Shown piece after piece: positions 1 through 5,779 of a DNA stretch of 6,131 nucleotides. A model generated the notes under the pieces. It saw only the letters and a list, made by a program, of their open reading frames with translations. It was not told where the DNA came from and ran no database searches. This DNA is from Oscillospiraceae bacterium (GTDB taxonomy: Bacteria > Bacillota_A > Clostridia > Oscillospirales > Oscillospiraceae): contig JAFYAB010000141.1 of assembly GCA_017540945.1 (NCBI GenBank), positions 1 through 6,131 of the forward strand, written 5' to 3'. How positions within the stretch are numbered: position 1 is the first letter of the stretch; every line of letters begins with the position of its first letter. The translations under genes and the position numbers were made by a program.

Positions 1-322
1 CAATGGAAACCGGCCCATGACAAGATCGCACACCTACATTTGAACTTGCGTTATCCCCGTTTCCCGGACAGCCAGCTCAGAAACGGCTGACTCACGGCAC
101 ACGGAACTTGCCGCTTAATGCTGCTCGGTTCCCCGTCTGACATGGTTCACGGGGTTCCGTTGCGTGAGACCGATCCCTCAACACTACTTATCCGGACAGC
201 AGCACAACGCAAGCCCGGGTGTAGGAATTCACTCCTGCTGTAGCGGATTGCAGGTGACAGGGCACCGCTATCTCCCCGGCTAGTGCGACCTTGTCACAGG
301 CCGGTATGCTTGTGACAAGTCT
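1..322 (-). ncRNA. ffs: Signal recognition particle RNA, large Bacillus-type (SRP RNA with Alu domain)
   Basis: RNA scaffold of the signal recognition particle; it binds Ffh and targets ribosomes making membrane or secreted proteins to FtsY at the membrane. Read on the minus strand, the 5' part carries the Alu-domain block (AGCGGTGCCCTGT, then CCTGCAATCCGCT), closely matching the B. subtilis scRNA. The Ffh-binding helix 8 follows: GAACCATGTCAG, a GGAA tetraloop (bases 132-129) closed by CGG/CCG, then GAGCAGCATTAAG. The two ends form a long helix 5: bases 304-283 pair with bases 33-10, about 22 consecutive pairs including G-U. The 5' end is set from the promoter at 330-358, giving a start near 322; the mature end may be nearer 304 after processing. 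The 3' end is close to the window edge. No terminator is visible, so the primary transcript may run past base 1. Identification is from remembered sequence and structure, not a covariance search. Confidence 0.94.
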
Positions 323-329
323 ATATTAT

Positions 330-358
330 ATTGTACACGAAATCTGCGGGTTTTTCAA
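330..358 (-). promoter_or_regulatory. Sigma-A promoter of the SRP RNA gene
   Basis: The -35 box is TTGAAA (358-353) and the -10 box is TACAAT (335-330), with a 17-bp spacer; each box matches consensus at five of six positions. The predicted start is near base 322. An overlapping TATAAT (330-325) is a perfect -10 but lacks a -35 at proper distance, so the first pairing is preferred. The -35 box begins only three bases beyond the acpP stop codon, so acpP and ffs are packed with no room for a terminator between them. Confidence 0.8.
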
Positions 359-361
359 GTA

Positions 362-580
362 TTATTCCAGTTTGCTCTCGATAAAGTCCGCCAGCTCGCC
401 GAGCGTAGCGACCTTCTCCTCCAGCTCCAGGTCCACGCCCAGCTCGGACTCCAGGTCCATCAGCATCTCAACGGTGTCGAGAGAATCCAGGTGCAGGCTC
501 TCAAAGGTGGTATCCCGGTCCATCTCCTCGGCGGGGATGTCCAGCTCCTTGGACAGATAAGAAATCAGTTTTTCCAGCAT
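362..580 (-). CDS. acpP: Acyl carrier protein
   Basis: Carries growing acyl chains as thioesters on a 4'-phosphopantetheine arm during type II fatty acid synthesis in the cytoplasm. The 72-residue protein is acidic, close to the usual 75-80, and has the LDSLD motif with Ser33 as the expected attachment site, followed by the typical helix II (VEMLMDLESELGV). The ATG at 580 is chosen because GGGAGG (594-589) lies eight bases upstream and homology begins there. An in-frame ATG at 643 is rejected: it lies upstream of the predicted transcription start and adds 21 residues unlike the family. The gene has its own promoter and no fab genes beside it, although acpP commonly sits in a fab cluster or ahead of rnc. 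A carrier protein of another pathway cannot be excluded, but the sequence looks like a general AcpP. Confidence 0.95.
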   Translation of the reverse strand: MLEKLISYLSKELDIPAEEMDRDTTFESLHLDSLDTVEMLMDLESELGVDLELEEKVATLGELADFIESKLE

Positions 581-645
581 ATCATAAACCTCCCTTGACA
601 AGAATCGTTCGTGCGGCCCGACGGGAGTCGCTTTTACTATCATGT

Positions 646-673
646 ATCATACAGTTTTTTTCTCGCTTGTCAA
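646..673 (-). promoter_or_regulatory. Sigma-A promoter of acpP
   Basis: The -35 box is a perfect TTGACA (673-668) and the -10 box is TATGAT (651-646), with a 16-bp spacer that contains a run of seven A. Transcription should start near 639, giving a leader of about 59 bases. The leader contains a small CGAC-TCCC-GTCG hairpin before the ribosome binding site. I see no FapR-type or FabT-type operator as I remember those sites. Confidence 0.75.
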
Positions 674-770
674 GAAAAATTTTTGTGAACGAATCTACTT
701 GTCTCTGTATCGTAAAGGATGTCCGTTCTCTATACTGTACCTGACAAAGCGTCACGAAGTATGACAGCTC

Positions 771-807
771 CAGCGGGCGGGGAATGGCCGGAGGATTGCC
801 GGCGCTG
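771..807 (-). other. GC-rich nested hairpin just after rpoD, possible weak terminator or mRNA 3' structure
   Basis: Immediately after the rpoD stop codon, an inner stem GCCGG / CCGGC (803-799 with 791-787) has a 7-base loop, and an outer stem CAGCG / CGCTG (807-803 with 775-771) can form as an alternative or extension. They share base 803. No T-run follows, so this is not a standard intrinsic terminator. The rest of 581-809 holds only the acpP promoter and leader. Confidence 0.25.
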
Positions 808-809
808 CA

Positions 810-1937
810 TTAGCTGAGGAAATCCTTCAAAAGCTTGGACCGGGAGGGGTGCCGCAGCTTCCGCAGGGCCTTGGCCTCGATCTGACGGACCCGCTCCCGG
901 GTGACGTCAAATTCCTTGCCCACCTCTTCCAGGGTATGGGCGCGGCCGTCCTCCAGGCCGAAGCGGAGGCGGAGGACCTTGCACTCTCTGGGGCTCAGGG
1001 TCTGCATGACCTCGGACAGCTGCTGCCGCAGCATGTTGTAGGAGGCGGATTCTGCGGGCTCCGCCACATCGCTGTCGGGAATAAAGTCGCCCAAATGGCT
1101 GTCGTCCTCCTCGCCCACCGGGGTCTCCAGAGAGACGGGATCCTGGGCGATCTTCATAACCTCGGCAATCTTCTCCTCCGGGATTCCAAGCGCGTCGCTG
1201 ATCTCATTCAGGGTCGGCTCGCGGCCCAGCTCCTGCACCAGGGAGCGAGAGGTCCGGGAAACCCGGTTGATGGTCTCCACCATGTGAACCGGGATCCGGA
1301 TGGTCCTGGCCTGGTCCGCCACAGCCCGGGTGATGGATTGACGGATCCACCAGGTGGCATAGGTGGAGAATTTATAGCCCTTGGTATAATCGAATTTCTC
1401 TACCGCTTTCAGAAGGCCCATATTCCCCTCCTGAATCAGATCCAAAAGCTGCATACCGCGGCCAAGATAGTGCTTTGCGACAGAAACAACCAGTCGAAGG
1501 TTGGCTTCGATCATCCGTTTTTTCGCATCCTCGTCGCCCTGAGAGATCCGCTTGGCAAGCTCGATCTCTTCCTCTGCAGAGAGCAGAGGAATCTTGCCGA
1601 TCTCCTTCAGATACATCCGAACAGGATCTGTGGTCGCGCTGTCCTCCGCTGTTTCCTCCAGTTTGTTCAGATCCTCCTGGATCTGATTGTCGATGGACAA
1701 CAGCTCCGAATCGGAGGGAAGCAGATCCTCTGCGGCATCCAGAATCTCCGCTACGTCGGACACATCGATCTCGATCCCGGCCTTTTCCAGGGCATCGTAG
1801 ATCTGTTCGGTCTGTTTTTCATCCGCGTCGATGGCGTCCAGCGTTTGCAGGAGCTGTTTGGAGGTGATCTTTCCCTCCTTCTTTCCGGTCTCTATGAGGC
1901 TTCTCAGTTTTTGCTGGAGCAGTTCAGTCTGTGCCAC
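810..1937 (-). CDS. rpoD: RNA polymerase primary sigma factor (sigma-70 / SigA)
   Basis: Housekeeping sigma factor that directs RNA polymerase to -35/-10 promoters such as the two found in this window. The 375-residue length fits the short Firmicutes SigA type. Residues 1-75 resemble a small region 1.1. Region 1.2 begins at [16 protein letters not shown] (104-119). Region 2 spans about 141-221 and includes the [18 protein letters not shown] core-binding block and the aromatic YATWWIRQ promoter-melting segment (193-200). Region 3 follows to about 290, and region 4 ends with the helix-turn-helix around [20 protein letters not shown] (345-364). The start is GTG at 1937, one base after the dnaG TAA stop, with GGAGGG (1950-1945) seven bases upstream inside the dnaG end. 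Translation is therefore probably coupled to dnaG. No internal promoter was recognised. Confidence 0.99.
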   Translation of the reverse strand: MAQTELLQQKLRSLIETGKKEGKITSKQLLQTLDAIDADEKQTEQIYDALEKAGIEIDVSDVAEILDAAEDLLPSDSELLSIDNQIQEDLNKLEETAEDSATTDPVRMYLKEIGKIPLLSAEEEIELAKRISQGDEDAKKRMIEANLRLVVSVAKHYLGRGMQLLDLIQEGNMGLLKAVEKFDYTKGYKFSTYATWWIRQSITRAVADQARTIRIPVHMVETINRVSRTSRSLVQELGREPTLNEISDALGIPEEKIAEVMKIAQDPVSLETPVGEEDDSHLGDFIPDSDVAEPAESASYNMLRQQLSEVMQTLSPRECKVLRLRFGLEDGRAHTLEEVGKEFDVTRERVRQIEAKALRKLRHPSRSKLLKDFLS

Positions 1938-1938
1938 G

Positions 1939-3702
1939 TTATGTCCCTCCGTATCCTTTGTTTTTTTTCAGTGAACTGGCGAGGGCCAGCAGGCTCTCGT
2001 CGGTGTTGTTCTCTTGCAATTTGCCGTGTTCCTCCAGGATCACGGCCACACAGTCGGTAAAGCCGCGTTCGTCGTTCACCCGGTCAAAGCGCTGGGAAAT
2101 CGCGCTCAGGCGATTGTTTTCCTCCGGCGTAAAATCCTGGAGCGCTGAGAGGCTGACCCGCAGACCGTCCCGGTGCAGTCGTACCATGCAGTCAAAGGCC
2201 CGTCCAAGAAACGGCACGGAGAACACGTCCCCGGTCAGCTCGCCGGATTGATCCAGCAGCCCCGGTTCCAAAAGAGCCAGACCGATCACAGATTCCTCGG
2301 CGGCCGCGGAACGGGGATTTCCGTAGGCGCTGCGCAGCGTCCGATCCGTCGGCAGATTCGAGGAAACGGGAGAGAGGTCCTCCCGTTCTTTTTTTCTCTT
2401 TTCCCGCCAGATCCGCTTTTTGAATGCCTTTCCGACCTCCAGAAGCATGGCTTCCTTGGAGATGCCGGCGGCTTTGGCGGCCCGGTCGGCGTAAATCTCC
2501 CGCTCCACGGAGCTCTGGAAGGTGGAGATCAGCTCAGCCGCCTTTGCGGAGAATTCCACGCGCTGTTCGTCCTTTGTCAGATCATACTGGTTCTCCAGAG
2601 ACAGCAGCCGATAATCCGCCTGGTTTTCGGAGCCCTGGATCAGAACCTCAAAGGGATCGGCGCCGAACTTATGCAGGAACTCATCGGCGTCCTTTGCGTC
2701 GTGAAGCTTCAGGATTTTCACCTTAACGCCTGCCCGGCCGAACATCTGAATCGCCCGTTGAGTGGCGTTCTGCCCTGCTGCGTCGTTGTCGTAGGTCATA
2801 ATCACCTGATCGGTGTACTTGCTGATGATGTTGACCTGGTCCTCTGTCAGCGCCGTGCCCTGGGAGGCTACTGCGCAGTCGAAGCCGTATTGATGGCAGG
2901 CAATGGCGTCCATGGGCCCCTCGCACAGAATGATATAAGGACGCTTGGACTTCTTGGCCAGGTTCATGGCGTAAAGAAATTTACGTTTGGAGAAGATCAG
3001 AGTCTCGGTGGGGTTGATATATTTCGCCTTCGCGTCCTTGTCCAGGGCACGGCCCGCGAAGCCGATCACGTTGCCCCGCAGGTCGATCTGCGGAAACATG
3101 ATCCGATTTCGGAAGCGGTCATAGACGTTTTGGGTGTTCTTTTGGGAGACGGCTGCCAGGTTTGCGGCGATCAGTTCTTCCCGGCTGTAGCCCTTTCGCT
3201 CCATAGCGGGGATCAACGCGTGATAATCGTCCGGCGCAAAGCCCATTCCGAATTTTACGATCGTCGGCCAGTCCAGACCGCGATGCTTCAAATAAGTGCG
3301 CGCGTTCTTGCCGGCGTCCGATTTCAACAGCTCATGGTAATACTTTGCCGCATCCCTGCAGAGCTTCCAAAGGCGCTCCTGTTCCTTGTACTGGCTTTCG
3401 TAGCGTTCGTCCTCCGGCACCTCCAGATTGGCCCGTTTTGCCAGAAATCGTACCGCGTCCGGGTAAGACAGGCCCTCGATCTCCATGATAAAGTTGATGA
3501 CGCCGCCGCCCTTGTGACAGCCGAAGCAGTAGTACATCTGTTTGTTGGGGGCCACGGAGAAGGAGGCGGTTTTCTCCCCATGGAAGGGGCAGAGGCCGAA
3601 GTAGTTCGTGCCGCTGCGCTTGAGCTGGACATACTGGCCCACCACCTCGTCAATGGGATTGCGGGCAATCAGCTCGTCGATGAATGCTGCGGGGAATGCC
3701 AC
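1939..3702 (-). CDS. dnaG: DNA primase DnaG
   Basis: Makes the short RNA primers for lagging-strand and restart synthesis and works with the replicative helicase at the fork. The 587-residue length is normal. The N-terminal CHC2 zinc-binding domain has C38, H41, C59 and C62 (CPFH, then CFGC). The RNA polymerase core follows from about 110. The Toprim fold spans about 255-345, with the acidic Glu in CEGPMDAIA (E261) and the DxD pair in YDNDAAG (D305, D307), then KDADEF. The region beyond about 440 is the less conserved helicase-interaction domain. The start is GTG at 3702, with AAAGGAGGTG upstream (GGAGGT at 3717-3712, nine-base spacing). rpoD starts one base after the stop, so the two form a replication-transcription operon. 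No convincing promoter was found between this gene and the membrane-protein gene, so read-through from upstream is possible. Confidence 0.99.
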   Translation of the reverse strand: MAFPAAFIDELIARNPIDEVVGQYVQLKRSGTNYFGLCPFHGEKTASFSVAPNKQMYYCFGCHKGGGVINFIMEIEGLSYPDAVRFLAKRANLEVPEDERYESQYKEQERLWKLCRDAAKYYHELLKSDAGKNARTYLKHRGLDWPTIVKFGMGFAPDDYHALIPAMERKGYSREELIAANLAAVSQKNTQNVYDRFRNRIMFPQIDLRGNVIGFAGRALDKDAKAKYINPTETLIFSKRKFLYAMNLAKKSKRPYIILCEGPMDAIACHQYGFDCAVASQGTALTEDQVNIISKYTDQVIMTYDNDAAGQNATQRAIQMFGRAGVKVKILKLHDAKDADEFLHKFGADPFEVLIQGSENQADYRLLSLENQYDLTKDEQRVEFSAKAAELISTFQSSVEREIYADRAAKAAGISKEAMLLEVGKAFKKRIWREKRKKEREDLSPVSSNLPTDRTLRSAYGNPRSAAAEESVIGLALLEPGLLDQSGELTGDVFSVPFLGRAFDCMVRLHRDGLRVSLSALQDFTPEENNRLSAISQRFDRVNDERGFTDCVAVILEEHGKLQENNTDESLLALASSLKKNKGYGGT

Positions 3703-3724
3703 GGGAAGGTCACCTCCTTTGAAG

Positions 3725-3752
3725 GGATTAAGGATTAAGGATCAGGGATCAG
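3725..3752. repeat. Four 7-bp tandem units next to the dnaG ribosome binding site
   Basis: On the plus strand the units are GGATTAA, GGATTAA, GGATCAG, GGATCAG, back to back, followed by a degenerate GGG-rich tail to about 3769. The block lies a few bases upstream of the dnaG ribosome binding site, so it would be transcribed into the leader as a pyrimidine-rich run of CCTTAAT and CCCTGAT units. The two unit types come as two plus two, which suggests local slippage. No function can be assigned. Confidence 0.85.
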
Positions 3753-3796
3753 GGTGGGTGAAGGGATAAGATGAAAGTGACAAGTGATAATGAACG

Positions 3797-3874
3797 CCGT
3801 TGGGGCGGCCATTGGCCGCCAGCCCGAGGCAGATCCCTTTGATCCCGGCGCAGGGACAAGCATTGCTTGTCCGC
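3797..3874 (-). repeat. Double-palindrome intergenic repeat, copy A (inverted relative to copy B)
   Basis: This 78-bp unit on the minus strand has two palindromes. The first is GGACAAGCA / TGCTTGTCC around one central base (3854-3872). The second is GGCGGCCA / TGGCCGCC around one central base (3804-3820). They are joined by a linker containing TGCCTCGGGC. It aligns with 4467-4545 on the plus strand. Identical blocks are the first 23 bases, a 10-base linker block, 19 bases over the second palindrome and a final ACGG; the rest of the linker has diverged. It lies between the membrane-protein gene and dnaG. There is no T-run after either hairpin, so it is not a plain terminator. Together with the tandem units at 3725-3752 it fills most of the 220-bp gap; nothing else was recognised there. 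Confidence 0.9.
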
Positions 3875-3922
3875 AGTTGCTCGACAGGCATCGAAAGGAA
3901 CAAAGGAAGAAGTAAAAGAGAA

Positions 3923-4303
3923 TCAGTTTTTCTTTCTTCTTTTCATTAGTCTTTTTCTATACGGCCAGACGGCAAAAAGCGCGAGGCCGAGAATTTGGAA
4001 TAGTCCGACGATCCAAAACCAGGAAAAGAGGTTTGTCAACCATACAAGCGCTCCGAGGAGCATGAGAACAAAGCACACAATTCTGAGATTGCCGGTATTA
4101 TCCTGGATCGGGTCGTTCAGGGAAATAAAAGCAATCCCAAAAAACAGACCGGAGGGGATCAGAAACGGCAGCTTCTTTTCGTAAAGCAGGCCGCCGATCA
4201 GCAGGTCCGCGCTGATACAAAGGCAAATCAGCATCAAAAGCCGCTGGCGATGTTTCAGGTCTGTTCCGTTGTACTTGGGCGGCGTCCACCGGGATTTTGA
4301 CAT
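3923..4303 (-). CDS. Small four-helix membrane protein of unknown function
   Basis: I do not recognise this 126-residue protein. It has a polar, basic N-terminus (residues 1-21), four likely membrane helices at about 22-40, 45-62, 73-91 and 95-114, a short acidic loop (NDPIQD, 63-68) between helices 2 and 3, and a strongly basic tail RKRLMKRRKKN (116-126). By the positive-inside rule both ends should be cytoplasmic. No signal peptide, catalytic motif or cysteine pair stands out. The ATG at 4303 has GGAGG (4315-4311) seven bases upstream, which supports real translation. The gene is AT-richer than its neighbours: three hand-counted 60-base rows gave 55, 47 and 45 percent GC, against 63-67 percent for one row each of dnaG and dgt. 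It sits inside an inverted pair of repeats, between two genes that are often adjacent in clostridia, so it may be a later arrival. A hydrophobic composition alone could explain part of the base bias. Confidence 0.8.
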   Translation of the reverse strand: MSKSRWTPPKYNGTDLKHRQRLLMLICLCISADLLIGGLLYEKKLPFLIPSGLFFGIAFISLNDPIQDNTGNLRIVCFVLMLLGALVWLTNLFSWFWIVGLFQILGLALFAVWPYRKRLMKRRKKN

Positions 4304-4327
4304 GTACGGGCCTCCGACTTATAGCTT

Positions 4328-4353
4328 GTGTTTCATATGGCAATTTGAAACAC
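4328..4353. promoter_or_regulatory. Inverted repeat upstream of the membrane-protein gene, possible operator
   Basis: GTGTTTCA (4328-4335) and TGAAACAC (4346-4353) are perfect 8-bp arms separated by ten bases, ending 25 bases before the ATG at 4303. The one-turn spacing of the arms would suit a dimeric repressor. The region is AT-rich, but I find no clear -35/-10 pair; the best -10 candidate, TATAAG beside the ribosome binding site, lacks a matching -35. It could equally be a transcript hairpin or chance. Confidence 0.35.
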
Positions 4354-4398
4354 ACCGAAATTTCTAACTTTCAATTCGCAACTGCGCTCATCGAGGGA

Positions 4399-4456
4399 CC
4401 ACCTCATCCGCCCCAGTGTGCGCACTGGGGCACCTTCCCCTCAAGGGGAAGGCTTT
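4399..4456. repeat. Two-hairpin intergenic repeat of a second type
   Basis: A lead-in CCACCTCATCCG (4399-4410) is followed by a near-perfect palindrome with arms CCCCAGTG / CACTGGGG around TGCG (4411-4430). A second hairpin has perfect arms CCTTCCCC / GGGGAAGG around TCAA (4433-4452), followed by CTTT. The layout of fixed lead-in, palindromic core, then CCTTCCCC-TCAA-GGGGAAGG matches a dispersed intergenic repeat I remember from several gut Clostridia, with a core that differs between copies; this is memory, not a search. It differs in sequence from the double-palindrome repeat beside it. It lies in the 244-bp gap between dgt and the membrane-protein gene. Confidence 0.7.
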
Positions 4457-4466
4457 ACGGGGGGGA

Positions 4467-4545
4467 GCGGACAAGCAATGCTTGTCCCTACAGTTCGGAT
4501 CGGAAGCGGGTGCCTCGGGCGGGCGGCCAATGGCCGCCCCTACGG
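4467..4545 (+). repeat. Double-palindrome intergenic repeat, copy B
   Basis: This 79-bp unit carries GGACAAGCA / TGCTTGTCC around a central A (4469-4487) followed by CTAC, a linker with TGCCTCGGGC (4510-4519 approximately), and GGGCGGCCA / TGGCCGCCC around a central A (4521-4539) ending in CCCCTACGG. It is an inverted copy of 3797-3874, with at least 56 identical positions before the diverged linker is counted. Its end lies two bases from the dgt stop codon, so it forms the 3' untranslated region of dgt. The ending GCCCCTACGG is identical to the outer edge of the 5646-5761 element, linking the two as one family. Confidence 0.9.
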
Positions 4546-4547
4546 CC

Positions 4548-5552
4548 TTATCGCACGGCCCAGCCGCTGGGGACGAAGATCTCCTCAAATTTATAGACGG
4601 CGTATTTGTCCGTCATGCCCGCCACGTAGTCGCAGACGACCCGGGGCAGACCCTCCATGTCGAGCTGGGGCTGGAAATCCTCCGGGAGCTTTTCGGGGTG
4701 ATCTATGTAATATCTGTAAAGCTCCTGGATGATACGGCGGGCTTTGGACTCCTCGCCCTTGGCCACGGGGTTGCGGTAGACCCGCTCAAACATGAAGCTG
4801 CGCAGCTCCAGCATGGCGCTCTCCACGGCAGGGGTCATGGCGATGACCGGGCGTCCCAGGGAGCTCTTGACCACGTCGGAGACCAGGGTGTTGATCCGCC
4901 GGGAGTGGGTCTGGCCCAGGACGGCGGAGATCTGCTTCGGAATATCCTCGTTTTTCAGAATGCCTGCGCGAATGGCGTCGTCGATGTCGTGGTTGATGTA
5001 GGCGATCCGGTCCGATATACGGACGACGCGCCCTTCTAACGTCTCGGGAAGCTCGTCGCCGCTGTGGCAGAGGATACCGCGGCGGACTTCATATGTCAGG
5101 TTCAGTCCCTGTCCGTTTTTTTCCAGTTTGTCCACCACACGCAAGGACTGTTCGTTGTGATGGAAGGGCACGCCCATGATCTCTGTCAGCGCTGCCTCCC
5201 CGGCGTGGCCGAAGGGGGTGTGCCCCAGGTCGTGGCCCATAGCGGCAGCCTCGGTCAGATCCTCGTTGAGCCGCAGGGCCCGGGCGATGGTGCGGGCGAT
5301 CCGGGCAACCTCCAGGGTGTGGGTCATACGGGTGCGGTAGTGGTCGCCCTCGGGCTGAAGGAAGACCTGGGTCTTGTGCATCAGCCGCCGGAAGGAGCGG
5401 CTGTGAAGGATGCGGTCCGCGTCTCTCTGATAGCAGCTCCGGTCGTCTCGTTCCGGCTCCGCTCTCCCCCGTCCCCGGCTCTCGGCTGCCAAGGCCGCCC
5501 AGGGCGCCAGGGTCTCTTGTTCTCGCGTTTCGATCATTTCACGAACGGTCAT
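4548..5552 (-). CDS. dgt: Deoxyguanosinetriphosphate triphosphohydrolase-like HD-domain protein
   Basis: Member of the short dGTPase-like family, which removes triphosphate from dNTPs and so affects nucleotide pools; the exact substrate is not shown by sequence. The 334-residue length fits this subfamily. The family signature HSRSFRRLMHKTQVF lies at 50-64. The metal-binding HD set is H78 (THTLEV), H107-D108 (GHDLGHTPFGH) and D181 (SDRIAYINHDIDDA). All expected catalytic residues are present. The ATG at 5552 is chosen because family homology begins at once. The upstream GGGTGA, about eight bases away, is only a modest ribosome binding site. An in-frame extension to 5783 would run through the palindromic element and is rejected. 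dgt-dnaG-rpoD is a known clostridial arrangement; here a small gene and repeats separate dgt from dnaG. No promoter was recognised: a TATAAT at 5570-5565 is too near the start codon and lacks a -35. Confidence 0.96.
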   Translation of the reverse strand: MTVREMIETREQETLAPWAALAAESRGRGRAEPERDDRSCYQRDADRILHSRSFRRLMHKTQVFLQPEGDHYRTRMTHTLEVARIARTIARALRLNEDLTEAAAMGHDLGHTPFGHAGEAALTEIMGVPFHHNEQSLRVVDKLEKNGQGLNLTYEVRRGILCHSGDELPETLEGRVVRISDRIAYINHDIDDAIRAGILKNEDIPKQISAVLGQTHSRRINTLVSDVVKSSLGRPVIAMTPAVESAMLELRSFMFERVYRNPVAKGEESKARRIIQELYRYYIDHPEKLPEDFQPQLDMEGLPRVVCDYVAGMTDKYAVYKFEEIFVPSGWAVR

Positions 5553-5645
5553 AATTCTCACCCAATTATATTGTTCGCAGCAAAACGGAAATATCCTCTT
5601 TTTCTGCAAGTTTTTTTCGGACAGATTCGGATTTGGCGATTTCAT

Positions 5646-5761
5646 CCGTAGGGGCCGATGCCCACATCGGCCCTTGCCCCGGTCGGCAGAGAGGGCCGAT
5701 GCCCACATCGGCCCTTGCCCCGGTCGGCAGAGAGGGCCGATGTGGGCATCGGCCCCTACGG
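5646..5761. repeat. Three-palindrome element with identical spacers, bounded by a 28-bp perfect inverted repeat
   Basis: Three 22-bp palindromes (5652-5673, 5693-5714, 5734-5755) recur with an exact 41-bp period. Each has 9-bp arms GGGCCGATG / CATCGGCCC around a 4-base centre: CCCA in the first two and TGGG in the third, which is therefore flipped. Both spacers are the same 19 bases, TTGCCCCGGTCGGCAGAGA. The outer flanks CCGTAG and CTACGG complete a perfect 28-bp inverted repeat, 5646-5673 against 5734-5761. The element occupies half of the 227-bp gap between yigZ and dgt. Identical spacers and palindromic repeats with no cas genes exclude a normal CRISPR reading. A transcript could fold as three separate hairpins or as one long stem carrying the middle hairpin. 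The remainder, 5553-5645, shows only AT-rich sequence without a clear promoter. Confidence 0.95.
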
Positions 5762-5779
5762 CTCTACAAACCCCGAATG

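Noticed and set aside
581..643. 21-codon N-terminal extension of acpP
   Set aside because: The ATG at 643 lies upstream of the predicted transcription start (~639), and a strong ribosome binding site precedes the ATG at 580.
849..2060. Long open frame on the plus strand opposite rpoD
   Set aside because: It is a shadow of the GC-rich rpoD frame; the protein resembles no family and the opposite strand gives an unmistakable sigma factor.
2781..2790. DND in place of DGD in the DnaG Toprim motif as a defect
   Set aside because: Only the two aspartates are essential; the middle residue varies among functional primases, and every other key residue is present.
2173..3738. 521-codon open frame on the plus strand opposite dnaG
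   Set aside because: Antisense shadow of dnaG with low-complexity, unfamily-like sequence.
3725..3752. Iterons or a replication origin
   Set aside because: The units are only 7 bp, there is no recognisable DnaA box near them, and the block lies in a transcribed leader.
3797..4545. A classic insertion sequence with terminal inverted repeats
   Set aside because: The only gene inside encodes a small membrane protein, not a transposase, and the repeats are internally palindromic and diverged in the linker, unlike ordinary IS ends. No target duplication was identified.
5565..5570. TATAAT upstream of dgt as a promoter -10 box
   Set aside because: Transcription would begin about six bases before the ATG, removing the ribosome binding site, and no -35 lies at 16-18 bp.
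4416..5651. Plus-strand open frames opposite dgt (two long ones)
   Set aside because: Shadows of dgt; they also start within repeat sequence and have no supporting ribosome binding site or homology that I recognise.
5646..5761. Evenly spaced repeats that look like a short CRISPR array
   Set aside because: The two spacers are identical, the third repeat is flipped, and no cas gene is present in the window.
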